Assembly: GCA_022701365.1 (NCBI GenBank)
Contig: JAKUHH010000084.1
Coordinates: 682,001-746,000 of the forward strand
DNA length: 64,000 nt
Source of the DNA: Mycocentrospora acerina
Lineage: Eukaryota; Ascomycota; Dothideomycetes; Pleosporales
Direction: 5' to 3'
Shown here: positions 53,492 to 63,490 of the stretch, in pieces
How the letters are laid out: each line of letters begins with the position of its first letter
Position numbering within the stretch: position 1 is the first letter of the stretch
The notes under the pieces: generated by a model
Told to the model about the DNA's origin: nothing
The model's database searches: none
What the model saw: the letters and a program-made list of their open reading frames with translations, nothing else
Position numbers and translations under genes: made by a program

Positions 53492-56400
53492 CTATACACT
53501 CTCCCCGCTTTTCAATGTCATGTCCTTCAACACACCTCTCAACCTCTTCACGCTCGCCTTCTTCTTCCATGTGCCATGGTGATATTCAGCCAGCGCTGAG
53601 TAGTTCTCCATACTCCAGCTTGGCCACTTTTCAATCACCTCATCAATCACAGGCCAGACGAAGCAGTCCGCGATGCTGAACTTTCTGCCTGCGATGAACG
53701 GCCCACCGTGTGTTTGTAGTCGCTCTTCAAGAACGGCAAGTGCGTTGGCTAGGTTATCTTCTGTAGTAGTTATGACATCTCTGCCTGTGGACTTGCTATT
53801 TGCTCCACTTTCCACCCAGCTCTGGTATTTTTCCAATATAATTGATGCTAGCGCGATAATGGGATACGCAGCCGCCGTGCACGCTCGTGAGTCTGATCGA
53901 TCAAGCGGGTGGTAGCGGTCAAGATAAAGCAGTATCGGATGTACAAGTGACACTTCCGTATGATGCGTTTCGTTGTCTCTAAACGTAATCTCTTCATTGT
54001 GCGAATGTTCAAACCATTTCTCCAAAATTGGTGCATCGATTACCGTGTGTGGAATCTTGCACTCCCACAGGGCTAGCTGAACTTGATTTGTCTCGATCTT
54101 ATTTTGCGACGCGAAAAGAATGGGCATGTCGGGGGGCGGTGCATGCATATGTAGAACATCAAAGCCTGCGCCATAAAATTCCTCCCAGTTGAAGTCGCTG
54201 CTGTGATTCTCACGCGAGAAAGCGCGAATCATGCGTTCGGCTTGCTTCTCGTCGCCATTAATGACGTCCGCTGCGTCCGATTGAGACTTAGCCGTCGCGC
54301 CTTGTCCCCATATAATACTTTCTCTCGCGTCAAGAAAGGTCCCGATATGGCGGAAAGTTAGACTGATGCGGATACCGTTGTAGTCGAGCTCGGGATCACT
54401 GCGTTCCGCGGTGAGACGCTTGTCGGCCATTATGCCGTGCAGCCATTTCGCGTTAGAGGCGAGTCCAAGGACAAACATGGAGTTGTGAGGTAAATGTACG
54501 CGTTGTGTCGTGCGCTCTTCTGCTTCATCAGAGGACTTCTTGGTTCGCAGACGCATTGTTCGCTGCGCGCCAAAAGACGCATTGACGATAGACGAGCCCT
54601 TAACAATGTCAAGCGTCTTGTCGGAATGCTCAGAAATGAAGTCATTCCCGGAGCGATAGAGCTGGATGAGGACATGGTTTAGTGGGTGGCCAACGAGCTT
54701 TTCGGCTCGTTTGCGTATGACCTGCACTTTGGGTGAGAAGTGCAACAGTGGGAGTGACTGGTCTGCTGGGTGTCGGTACACAGGCATCGAGCCATCGTCA
54801 CCAAACTCGCCTTGGCAACACACTAGGCGAGGGACTTCCCCCTGCTGGTGCATCATTTTTTGCCATCGAACCTCATTGTAGAGCTGCGTGAAGATGAGAT
54901 CTTTCAGCGGTTTAGACGGATCCGTAGGATGGCGATGGTCAGGTGGAAAGAAGTCATGAATGATGCTTGAGTCGCCTTCTGCAATACGATCACCTGGTCC
55001 CAGAGCTGGGAAGTTTGCAAGTGACAAGAGCTTCGTCGATTTGCCCATTTTGGGCGTTCCGGTGGTTGCTGAGGGAGCTTGGGGAGGGTGCGGTTTTTCA
55101 AGATTCTCTTTTTTTGTTGTAGTTGAGGAAGTGGTGGATACTGCGTTGAGCAATACTGTTCGACTTATGTCAGCTCCTGAGAGAGTTGTGGTACTTTTTG
55201 CATCGTTTGTCTTCGTGTCATTTGATGCCTTCACTGACTCATGTTCGACATCTTGCGCCCTTCTCAATATCTGACCCTGCTCTTTCGCATCACTTGGCAG
55301 TAGATGCTGCGGAATAGAAGCTTCTGGTAAATTTTGCCTAGCACCCTCTTGTTGTTGGCTACGTGTATTTTCATAACTCGCATTCAATACGTTACCCTGC
55401 GTTGCGTGGACGGACTTGTCATTGGCCGACTCGTGCTCAGCTGAACTTGGGACCTCCTCTGGAACAGCGGCCTCAGCCTTTAGCTTCTCAGCCGTCTTTC
55501 TAACTTTCTTCTTCGTTTTCGATCTGACACGAATCTTCGTTTTCACCAAAGTTGTCTCTTCACTTTTCCCTTCCCTTTCCAAATCCTCCTCTGTCTTCGT
55601 TCCCTTGGCACCTTTTAACAGCATTTCCGCAAACTGCTCGTCACTAGGTTCTTCATCTGGCGTTGGAGCCCCGATTAGTACCTGTGACTTCCCATTTGGC
55701 GGACGATCATTCAATGACAGCTTACCCACCAGGGCTTCAAGTTCATTTCCCTCGCTGCCGTCACCGTTTTCATTTGCTGTTTCTTCTCGTGTGAGGATAT
55801 CTTTGCTGTTAACTATCCATGCATCGAAGAGATCTGCCATACGCTTCAACGCCAACTCGTGTCGTGTGCGCTTCCTCCATCCAAGACAGTCTTCCATAAC
55901 GTTGATTTTTATACCATGTCGAGCTCCGTCGATGACAGTCGCAAGTATGGACATATTTGTAATACACCCACATATGAACAGTTCAGTAATCAGCCTCGCA
56001 CGTAAGGTCATGAGAAGAGATGTCCCGTGGAAGGCTGAGTAGTTGGTTGTTGTGATGATCGAATCCAATGGCCACTTCAACGAGTTTGCGATGCCAGCGA
56101 ATTCTGCCCCTGGCGTATCAGGCATACAAGCAGGTGATCTGGACGCACTTCTGAGTAAGAAAATCTCTTCGTCTTCTTCTACTACTTCTCTTGGAATCGG
56201 GAGTGTCTTCTTACGCGCCCCTACACGCTTCAGGAGATCGAGGGCGCGTTGCTTGTGTTTTGCTCCTCTGGACTGCCCAGGCTCAACAAGCTCAACATTG
56301 CACTCGTCCTCTGTCAAATCTGCCACTACTATTGAATCGCCCTCCCCTGTACTTGCATCGTTGACAACGCGATCCTCTTCGTACAAAGTCTTCACCCAAA

Positions 56401-56602
56401 GCACTTTGCCGTTGAGCTCTCGAAATTTCGGTACCAAAGTTGATATACGATCCAGAAAGCCAGTTTTGAGGTCGACGGGAAGGCGTCCATCAGGTTGGAG
56501 AAAGTCGTTCTGTAGGCCGATGATTAGGAGAGCCTGGTAAGTTTGAAAAGTCGGTTGAGCCTGGGACACGAGGTCCATCAGGGCAGACATCTTGGTGGCC
56601 AT
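53492..56602 (-). CDS. Isochorismatase-like / AlkB-like dioxygenase / GST-like fusion protein
   Basis: A single uninterrupted frame of 1036 aa. Domain 1 (about 20-270) has the isochorismatase-like fold: IGLQNDFL with D33, NYSAFHGTSL around Y188, and CGCITNMSILATV. The catalytic Lys position before YSAF is Thr (about T185) and the nucleophile Cys position is Ser (S218), so it may be inactive or altered. A Lys/Glu/Ser-rich linker follows (about 280-560). Domain 2 (about 580-760) is an AlkB-type 2-oxoglutarate/Fe(II) dioxygenase: H659-x-D661 in SEHSDKTLD, H722 in KWLHGIM and R745-x5-R751 in RISLTFR, with NASFGAQRTM between. Domain 3 (about 820-1030) resembles glutathione S-transferase, with ILFASQNKIETNQVQLAL at its start and FSIADCFVWPVIDEV in the C-terminal helices. 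AlkB enzymes of the ALKBH2/3 type repair alkylated bases; the role of the two extra domains is not known to me. Confidence 0.88.
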   Translation of the reverse strand: MATKMSALMDLVSQAQPTFQTYQALLIIGLQNDFLQPDGRLPVDLKTGFLDRISTLVPKFRELNGKVLWVKTLYEEDRVVNDASTGEGDSIVVADLTEDECNVELVEPGQSRGAKHKQRALDLLKRVGARKKTLPIPREVVEEDEEIFLLRSASRSPACMPDTPGAEFAGIANSLKWPLDSIITTTNYSAFHGTSLLMTLRARLITELFICGCITNMSILATVIDGARHGIKINVMEDCLGWRKRTRHELALKRMADLFDAWIVNSKDILTREETANENGDGSEGNELEALVGKLSLNDRPPNGKSQVLIGAPTPDEEPSDEQFAEMLLKGAKGTKTEEDLEREGKSEETTLVKTKIRVRSKTKKKVRKTAEKLKAEAAVPEEVPSSAEHESANDKSVHATQGNVLNASYENTRSQQQEGARQNLPEASIPQHLLPSDAKEQGQILRRAQDVEHESVKASNDTKTNDAKSTTTLSGADISRTVLLNAVSTTSSTTTKKENLEKPHPPQAPSATTGTPKMGKSTKLLSLANFPALGPGDRIAEGDSSIIHDFFPPDHRHPTDPSKPLKDLIFTQLYNEVRWQKMMHQQGEVPRLVCCQGEFGDDGSMPVYRHPADQSLPLLHFSPKVQVIRKRAEKLVGHPLNHVLIQLYRSGNDFISEHSDKTLDIVKGSSIVNASFGAQRTMRLRTKKSSDEAEERTTQRVHLPHNSMFVLGLASNAKWLHGIMADKRLTAERSDPELDYNGIRISLTFRHIGTFLDARESIIWGQGATAKSQSDAADVINGDEKQAERMIRAFSRENHSSDFNWEEFYGAGFDVLHMHAPPPDMPILFASQNKIETNQVQLALWECKIPHTVIDAPILEKWFEHSHNEEITFRDNETHHTEVSLVHPILLYLDRYHPLDRSDSRACTAAAYPIIALASIILEKYQSWVESGANSKSTGRDVITTTEDNLANALAVLEERLQTHGGPFIAGRKFSIADCFVWPVIDEVIEKWPSWSMENYSALAEYHHGTWKKKASVKRLRGVLKDMTLKSGESV

Positions 56603-57378
56603 GTTGATTTAAACTTCAGACTCAAGAGGTTCTTTGCGAGTTGAGGAAACAACATTCAACACGGGGAAACGATATCGCCGGCTAGCACGGAACGAGAGGT
56701 TGGTTGGAGGTGTAAGGGCCGAAAGTAAACTCGGTAGATATACAGCAAGGAATGGTTGGAGAAAGTGTGGTCTACGGAAAGGGATCCGGACGAATAACAA
56801 TGCAAACCAGCATACAGATCATCAATGAATACTGTTACATTATCGAATAAACGGAAGAGTAGTAGCCGTGGAGATACAATTCGATCCCGATAGCGTGCAG
56901 CGAAAACCACAATGCGGAAAGGGCGCCGCAGGAAGCGTCGTGCAGCGAAAGGTCGAGGAACACCAGTCGGCGAAGTTGGAACTTTTAGCGGGGTGACACT
57001 AGCGTCGAGGACGATCCTCAGTGAGCAATCTGGTCGTTCCGAGACGTGCTAGGCTTATTAGCAAATGACTCGCTTTAACTCTAAACTATCTGCGCTTATA
57101 ATCTTTACAGCAAATGTCCTCCTCTTGTGCCACAACGAAGGTATTTCTTCAATGCTACGTTGATAAGCGATATTCCTTGCTCAACGTTACGCCACTGCGA
57201 CACAGTTACGATGGCGCTACAACGCGACTGTCACTATCACGTACACAAGCAGTAAGCCTTAACAGAGACCTCAGCCGTCACCGCCAGATTATCGGCTTGG
57301 AAACACGGGTAGAGATTAAACGGAGTAGGCCACATGATGGCCAACCTGGACCCGGCGTCGTCAATGTGATGATTCGGT
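56603..57378. other. Spacer 5' of the fusion gene
   Basis: Promoter side of the fusion gene and 3' flank of the SRAP gene. Short overlapping frames only; no gene is called. Confidence 0.5.
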
Positions 57379-58829
57379 TCACTTGCTGCCAAAAAAGGAC
57401 GTGATTTTGCGGCTACCATCACTCTTGGGAGTCTTTGCAGCACTATTGTTACTTGTCGCACTGCGTACGCCTTGTTTTCTAGGAAGCATCTTCGTTGAAG
57501 ACGAGCTATTGTTTGGAGTTGACTTGGTACGTTTTTCCTGAGTAGAGGTTTCTTCTGTCACCCCAACTTCATTGTCATCGTCACGCTCCCGTTTCACGCC
57601 TTTTGGCTCTTCTTCGGCGCGTGGGTTGTAGGGCGCTGGAACAGGCAGAGGTGCATTATGTTCAAGACCCCCTACACAGTTGGTGGTTTCACGAGTCTCA
57701 TTTAAGTCTTTTTCAATCTTTACTTTGTCTGTTTTAATTGTCGGATCATTTAGCGCATTCTCTGTTTTCGTGACGACCTTCTGACCTGTGTTGGAGTTGA
57801 GGGCTTTCTTCTGGTTGCCGAAGAAATTCGCAATATTATTCTTGTTCTCAGCACTGTCTATAGGCACAAGAAACGAAGGTGAGTTGTTGCCGACTTTGCC
57901 TACGTCTTTGTTGACCGGGTAACATTCCAAGTCGCCTTCGTATGGTTTTAGGAGCGACTGAAGATCGTCGCTCCAGTCGGTGCGGGTTGGATCTAGCCAA
58001 GTGCGTATAGCATTTGAGCCGTTGTCAAGAATCACAGGCATGCGGTCGTGTAAAAACTGGAGCTGTTTGTTCGAGTCAGTCGTGATGATTGTATACGTGA
58101 ACAGTTTTTGGTCGGAGTCTGATGAGCTGTCAGTATGCGCATTATACAGAGAGCGGCGATCAAAGGTAATACACATTTCATGAAATATGCAAAAGACAAG
58201 AGCCCTTACCTTCGAACTGAACACAATCCCAGAGCCCAGCAAAGCACATGAGCTGTCCATCTTTGCGTTTGGTGAAGTGTGGTATCTTTTCCTTGCTGTT
58301 GTTCTTCTTCAGCCACTCGAAGAAGCCTTGTGCGATGATAATACACCGCTTCTTCTTCTTCATGGTCGTCCAAATCCCGCGGTCTTCGATGAGGGAGTCA
58401 TCTCGGCAGTTGATGGTCTTCATCTTGGAGCCGTAGTCGGGGTTGCGTTTTGTCCAGAAGGGCACCAGACCTGTCGCATCGCATCAGTGAAGATGGCGAT
58501 GTTGGACGCATCTAATGCATACATACCCCATTGCATGGCCTGCAGCTTGTACTTTGTGTCGCCAGTCACGTCTTCCTTGTTGGTGTCGTCCTCCTGCTGG
58601 CCGCCCTGCTCGGAACCACTGGCTCGGTAGACGAGACCGTGGTAGCCTGGAGCGAAATTATAGCTCTGACGGACAGTCTCGTCGTCGGGAGCATCGTCAA
58701 CGGGCATCTGCGACTGCTGCAGCTGTTGTTGCACCTCGGAGGGCCGCTGCGATACTGGTCAGTTGGGCTGCTGCTGCTGGTCTAGTAACAGCATGCACTC
58801 ACCAAGACCAGGACGTACCGACCACACAT
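57379..58829 (-). CDS. SRAP-domain protein (HMCES/YedK family)
   Basis: Four exons: 58803-58829 (9 codons), 58527-58746, 58210-58470, 57379-58118; product 415 aa. It starts MCGRYVLVLRPSEV, so after Met removal Cys2 is N-terminal, as required for the thiazolidine crosslink to abasic sites. Other active-site blocks: NFAPGYHGLVYR, MQWGLVPFWTKRNPDYG, INCRDDSL, QGFFEWLKK with its Glu, and FLHDRMPVIL with its His. The C-terminal 150 residues are disordered and charged, with two PCNA-binding-like segments (IANFFGNQKK and ITSFFGSK at the very end). The protein would shield abasic sites in single-stranded DNA at replication forks. It is divergent from the Mgr3-like gene, with 232 bp between starts. 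Confidence 0.9.
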
Positions 58830-59061
58830 GTTGCTGTGCTTCAGTGCCTCGGTGTTTCAGTGCTCCAGTGCGCCATCAACATGGGCCCCCGCGGCTGACG
58901 GCAAGGGGCGCGTCGACGCGTCAATGATTTGCTCCTACGTCATGCAAAGCGCGCCTCTCAGCCCTACGATACGCGAGAGTGGTGACAGGCACTAAAAGTT
59001 GCTCCACCAAACTTCCGCCCGCCATCACGAGCGCCATTCTGTCGCCCTCGTCCGGCGCACA

Positions 59062-60499
59062 ATGTTTAGCAGAACCATTCCCCGCGCCGCGCCGCGCATT
59101 CGGGCATTTGCACGCTCCGAGACGCAGCCGCCAATACACAGAGTCGCCCAGCTGCCTGCACGAGCATGGCGGCCTGCTGTCCAGCAGCAACTGGGGCGGC
59201 GCCATAAGGCGACCGTGAGCGAGCAGTTCAAGGAGCAGGTGCGCAAGAGCCCTGTGCTGTTTCCTTTTGCCATTGTGATGTAGGCTTGCTTCCCACCCCG
59301 CCCTCCTGCACACTGCTAAGCTCACCAGCATCACCGTCGTCTCAGGCATCTGCGTCCTCTACATTCCCTGGTACTACCGCAACATCATCGTAAAGCCCTA
59401 CCACAACTTCCCCGAACCCGTCGCCAAGAAGCTGCGTAGGGCTCTCTTCTACAGCCGCGGCAAATGGCTCGACATCCGCGAGGCAAACAAGCATTTTCGC
59501 CAGGCCCTGCAGCTCGCCGATGAGCTGGGCATGGATCCCTTCAGCGATGAGATCATGGGCGTCAAGTACACAATTGCAGCGCTGTTCGAGGATGCGGGGT
59601 ATTACAGCCTGGCTATTGATGTTCTGGAGATCATGAGGACTGACTGCCGGACATGGGAAGAGAAATTCTCCGACAAGCACTGGAATGATGGCAATCGGAG
59701 TCGCGTGAAGAAGAACATGGTGCAGATCAACGTCAAGTTGGCGCAGCTCTACGACACCAAATATGTCAATGAGCCGGAGAATGGCGAGAAGAGGCTAGTT
59801 GAAGCTGTCGAGAGCGCGCTGAGTGAGAAGCAAAGACGAGAGAAAGAGGGGTTAAAGACTGGGGAGGGGCCCTGGATGACAGATGATGAGATGGGCGCTA
59901 CATTAGAAGGTGTGCGATACCTGCCATACCCACGTGCCTGAGGCTAATTATTGCAGCTCTCGGCACACACTACGAGCAGTTCGACGCTCATTACCTTGCA
60001 ACCCCTCTCTTCGTCAAAGCCCTTGAGCTTTGCCCTCCACGATCCTGCCACAGCGTCATCCTCAGTAAGATCCCTCATTTGTTGTGCCGCTATTTGACTA
60101 ACATCTACAGTGAACAACATCTCCACATCCCTCGCCCAGCAAACACCACCATCATCCTCCACCGCAATCGCCCTCTCCCCCGCCCCCTCCGACTTCCCCG
60201 TCACAAACTCTGCTCCCCGTGCCCTCCTCATAGAACAAGCGCGCCAATGGGCTACAAAAGCCCTGGCACAAGCTAGTGCCATTCAAGCGCCGGAACGAGA
60301 TGAAGAGTGTGATGTGGGTTGTGCAGTCGCGACACACAATCTCGGCGAATTTTTTGAGATGGAAGGTCGATTGAAGGAAGCCAGAGAAAGGTACCAAGAA
60401 GCTGCTAGTCTGGCGAAAAAGTTGGGCTTCGCAGAGGGCGTTACAAATGCCAAGGCGGGAGTGAAGAGGTGTAGGGATGCGGAGAAGAACGTATTGTAG
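59062..60499 (+). CDS. Mitochondrial TPR protein, Mgr3-like
   Basis: Four exons: 59062-59279, 59329-59909, 59957-60064, 60111-60499; product 431 aa. The N-terminus is Arg-rich and lacks acidic residues (SRTIPRAAPRIRAFARS), a mitochondrial presequence. A membrane segment follows (about 65-90: VLFPFAIVIITVVSGICVLYI), created across the first splice junction. The rest has TPR-like helix pairs (REANKHFRQALQLADELGM, YYSLAIDVLEIMR, LGTHYEQFDAHYLATPLFVKAL) and a last one, HNLGEFFEMEGRLKEARERYQ. This layout matches fungal Mgr3, an adaptor of the i-AAA protease Yme1 in the inner membrane. The Mgr3 name is my inference from architecture. Confidence 0.7.
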
Positions 60500-60953
60500 G
60501 GGAAGACCAAGAAACTGCTGTACAACACGTGTAAAGATTATGGTGGTATGAGTGTAACAATGAGCCTGTCAAGTGCCGTGTGTCAACCCTCCGCAGTTTG
60601 TACTCATCGGGACGATTGCAAGGCCAGAGGTAGAGCGGGAATCGAGGCTAGATTATCGCCGGATTTTAAGACAGCATTTTAGAGGTGCACAAGGTGCTGT
60701 TCATCTCACAGTACGACGTTTCTCTGGATTAGGTAGTAAGGAACTCAGAGCGGCTGTTGGGTCTATAAATGATCTAACTCAGTTCTAAATACGTCATTTG
60801 AGGCTGCCTTGTATACATTCTATTTCAACCAACTCTTCGCTAACGGCTCGAGCCAGTGCTTCGTGTCTCTTTTGAATCTTTATATCAGAAACATGCTCGT
60901 ATTCGGGCAACAAATCTCAGAAGAGCTAGCTCTGCTAACATCAAACTAAATTA
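60500..60953. other. Convergent spacer
   Basis: The 3' flanks of two convergent genes. Nothing further is seen. Confidence 0.5.
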
Positions 60954-62567
60954 TTACAGATTTTCCTTATTTTCTTCTGGATCCATTCCATACTTGACCC
61001 GTCCCACCTCGCAATTGTCTTCTGAGAAGTTGTATTCCTGCCTCAAAGATCCCCGGGTCTCGTCACCCATTACCTTGGTGCCAGCTTCACTCCTAAGATA
61101 TCGATCAAGCTCCCCATCTCCAATTTCAGGCATGCACACCTTCCCCCCCGGTCTTCCCGCGAGGACCTTCCTCATCCGATCCCTCAACATCCAGATTTTC
61201 GTATTCTTCTTCTGTAACTTTCCCCTCACTGACGACTCATCTCTCAACTCCCTCTGCAGCAATTTCTGCCCATCCTTGCCTGTAAACACCTTGCCCGCGA
61301 AGAACGTATTCATTGCCTCCGTCACGGCTCGGGCGTTGGGTAACTTGACCACCTCACCCATCTCAACCACAGCGTTGATCTTTTGATGCAAAAGGACCAG
61401 CCAAGCTTCTTGTTCGGCTGTGTAGGGAATATAGGCCCTTTTTGGAGTGATATTGTGAGCGCGGAGGACTTGGATGCGCCAATTGTTCAAGGCATGGACA
61501 GCTGTGTTGCTGCTCCAGTCGATATCGTCTTCTTGGTAGGTTGGGGTTTTGATGGCGAATGACTGGGTATGGTATAGTTGGAATGTGAGCTTTTCGGGCT
61601 CGGGGACGCCGATACGAATGGGGGAGATGCTACCAGATGCGACTTCCCACTTGCCTGACTGAATCATGCATGGAGAAGGTGAGTTGGACGAACACATATC
61701 TTGGGCTACAACTCCTACAGAGCTGTCGTTTGTTTGAGGCCCGCTCTCTATGCTATCTAATCCAGACAAGTCCTTTGGTATTTCATGCCTCGTTTTTGTC
61801 ATAAATGAAGCTCTGGAGGTCTTCAAGGTAGACTGCAATGATGATCTTGGAGATAAGTTCCTTTGTGCGATATTCGATGCGTTGACTGCAGTATGCATAC
61901 CATTTTTTCCACTCTTGTGTTTCGCTTTAACCTTGCTTTGCTTACTATACTTTTCCTGTGAGGTGCAAGATTTGAGATATGATAAGAAGCTGTCGTGGTC
62001 AAAGTACTTATCCGCCAGCCATGGCGCATCTTCTTCACTCTGAATCTCGGTAGTTCTCTCTGAAGTTTGATCATGACAAACGTGTGCGCTCTTAAGATTT
62101 CCACCATCATCTTCCTGGTCGTCCTCTTCAATTTCATCGCCCATATCTTCAACTTCCACCTGCTCGGCCTCGAACTGACCGCCCAGAGATTCGTATTGCT
62201 CATTTTCAATCCAGCCCGTGTTATCCACAGATTGCCACCCTGATGTCGACAGAATTCCAGTGGTGTATCTAGACATTCTGATTTTATTTATTGGTTGCCA
62301 ACCAATGTCGTACTTTTGCGACCTCGCGTCTTCTTGCTGGCTGAAATATACTCTATCACTCTTTTTATGACTAGACGGAGACGTGATTTGATGGGATGCA
62401 ACTTCGTTAACGGACTTTTTTTGACGGGTGAAGCAAATGGGCTGACGGTTCAGACCAAGGGAAGCAAATTTGGACAGTTCAGTACAATCATTATCAGACT
62501 GTGAACTCGAAATACCGGTGTCTGGGCATGACAGTGGCTGCATGATATCGTTTCTTGTTTGTGCCAA
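60954..62567 (-). CDS. Unrecognised protein with Myb/SANT-like C-terminal region
   Basis: A single exon, 537 aa. The first 330 residues are Ser/Gln/Asp-rich and disordered, with an acidic run (VEVEDMGDEIEEDDQEDD). The ordered part is near 385-500: KRAYIPYTAEQEAWLVLLHQ, then MNTFFAGKVFTG and LRDESSVRGKLQKK. The first block has the spacing of an SANT/Myb-like helix (YT..QE.WL), so DNA or chromatin binding is possible, but I cannot name a family. The end is charged (MDPEENKENL). The gene is followed on the right by another unrecognised gene in opposite orientation, at 63491. Confidence 0.6.
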   Translation of the reverse strand: MAQTRNDIMQPLSCPDTGISSSQSDNDCTELSKFASLGLNRQPICFTRQKKSVNEVASHQITSPSSHKKSDRVYFSQQEDARSQKYDIGWQPINKIRMSRYTTGILSTSGWQSVDNTGWIENEQYESLGGQFEAEQVEVEDMGDEIEEDDQEDDGGNLKSAHVCHDQTSERTTEIQSEEDAPWLADKYFDHDSFLSYLKSCTSQEKYSKQSKVKAKHKSGKNGMHTAVNASNIAQRNLSPRSSLQSTLKTSRASFMTKTRHEIPKDLSGLDSIESGPQTNDSSVGVVAQDMCSSNSPSPCMIQSGKWEVASGSISPIRIGVPEPEKLTFQLYHTQSFAIKTPTYQEDDIDWSSNTAVHALNNWRIQVLRAHNITPKRAYIPYTAEQEAWLVLLHQKINAVVEMGEVVKLPNARAVTEAMNTFFAGKVFTGKDGQKLLQRELRDESSVRGKLQKKNTKIWMLRDRMRKVLAGRPGGKVCMPEIGDGELDRYLRSEAGTKVMGDETRGSLRQEYNFSEDNCEVGRVKYGMDPEENKENL

Positions 62568-63490
62568 ATCTATAGAATTAAAAATGAGTTTGTACGTCTA
62601 GGTTTATGTCAGTCAATCCCAGCTAGCCTGTGGCTAACAATTGTAGCATGTACGGAATCCTCGTTTCCCCGCTTTAGGATCTGGTTTGCCCAAACTGACG
62701 GTGTTTTCAGACGGAGCCTTGGTAAAGATTAGAGTTGTGAAGAAAGAGATATCTGTAAGTGGCCGTTGGGTGATGCTCTAGACGACGACCAATTTAAAGA
62801 TTGTCACATACAGAGTGTAGACTAAAAATCTCGGAAGAGATTTTGGATGTGAGAGTTGCGTGTATCCTCATTAACAGTGAGAGTTAGAATCGTGTCGTGA
62901 TCTTGGAAAGTTGTTGCTTCATTCACTGCAGTTTGGCTTGTGAGCTTTCACTCATGGTATGCGAAATTAAATACTAACAAGAATATGGAGAGCTGAATCT
63001 AAGGTCCGATAGTAGAAGAGAATAATTTCCCACTTTAATTTTTACTTTGCTTTCATGTGAATGGTAAAGAACGCTTAAATTGTAAGATTTAAATGGTGAC
63101 CATGTGACAAAGAAAAGTTGGAATTGTGATGAGGATCAAAGGTTTAAATCAATACTTTAAATTTCGAATGCTTCATCTGTTACTGAATCTATGCGTCGCT
63201 TTTCATTGTGCATCGGAAGACCACACCTCGTCTCGAACATAAGAAGATTTCTCTACAGCATGGACCGACAAAGCGAAAGTGAGGCAGATCCAACCATTGT
63301 AAAGTTTCAATGCAGACTTTCATGAGAATCGTGTGAACTTTGTATTGCCAGTGATTTTCGTTACATTGTATTTGCTCATAAATTAAGTATTGGCTCACAC
63401 TGGATGCAGAAGTTAAAGTCAAGACTTGAATCGCCCAGATTTTGCTCTGATATTCTATCTCTTATTTTATCACCTGAATTCACTTTCATC
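62568..63490. other. Divergent spacer
   Basis: About 0.9 kb between the divergent genes at 60954-62567 and 63491-64000. AT-rich; no gene, RNA or clear repeat is seen. Confidence 0.5.
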
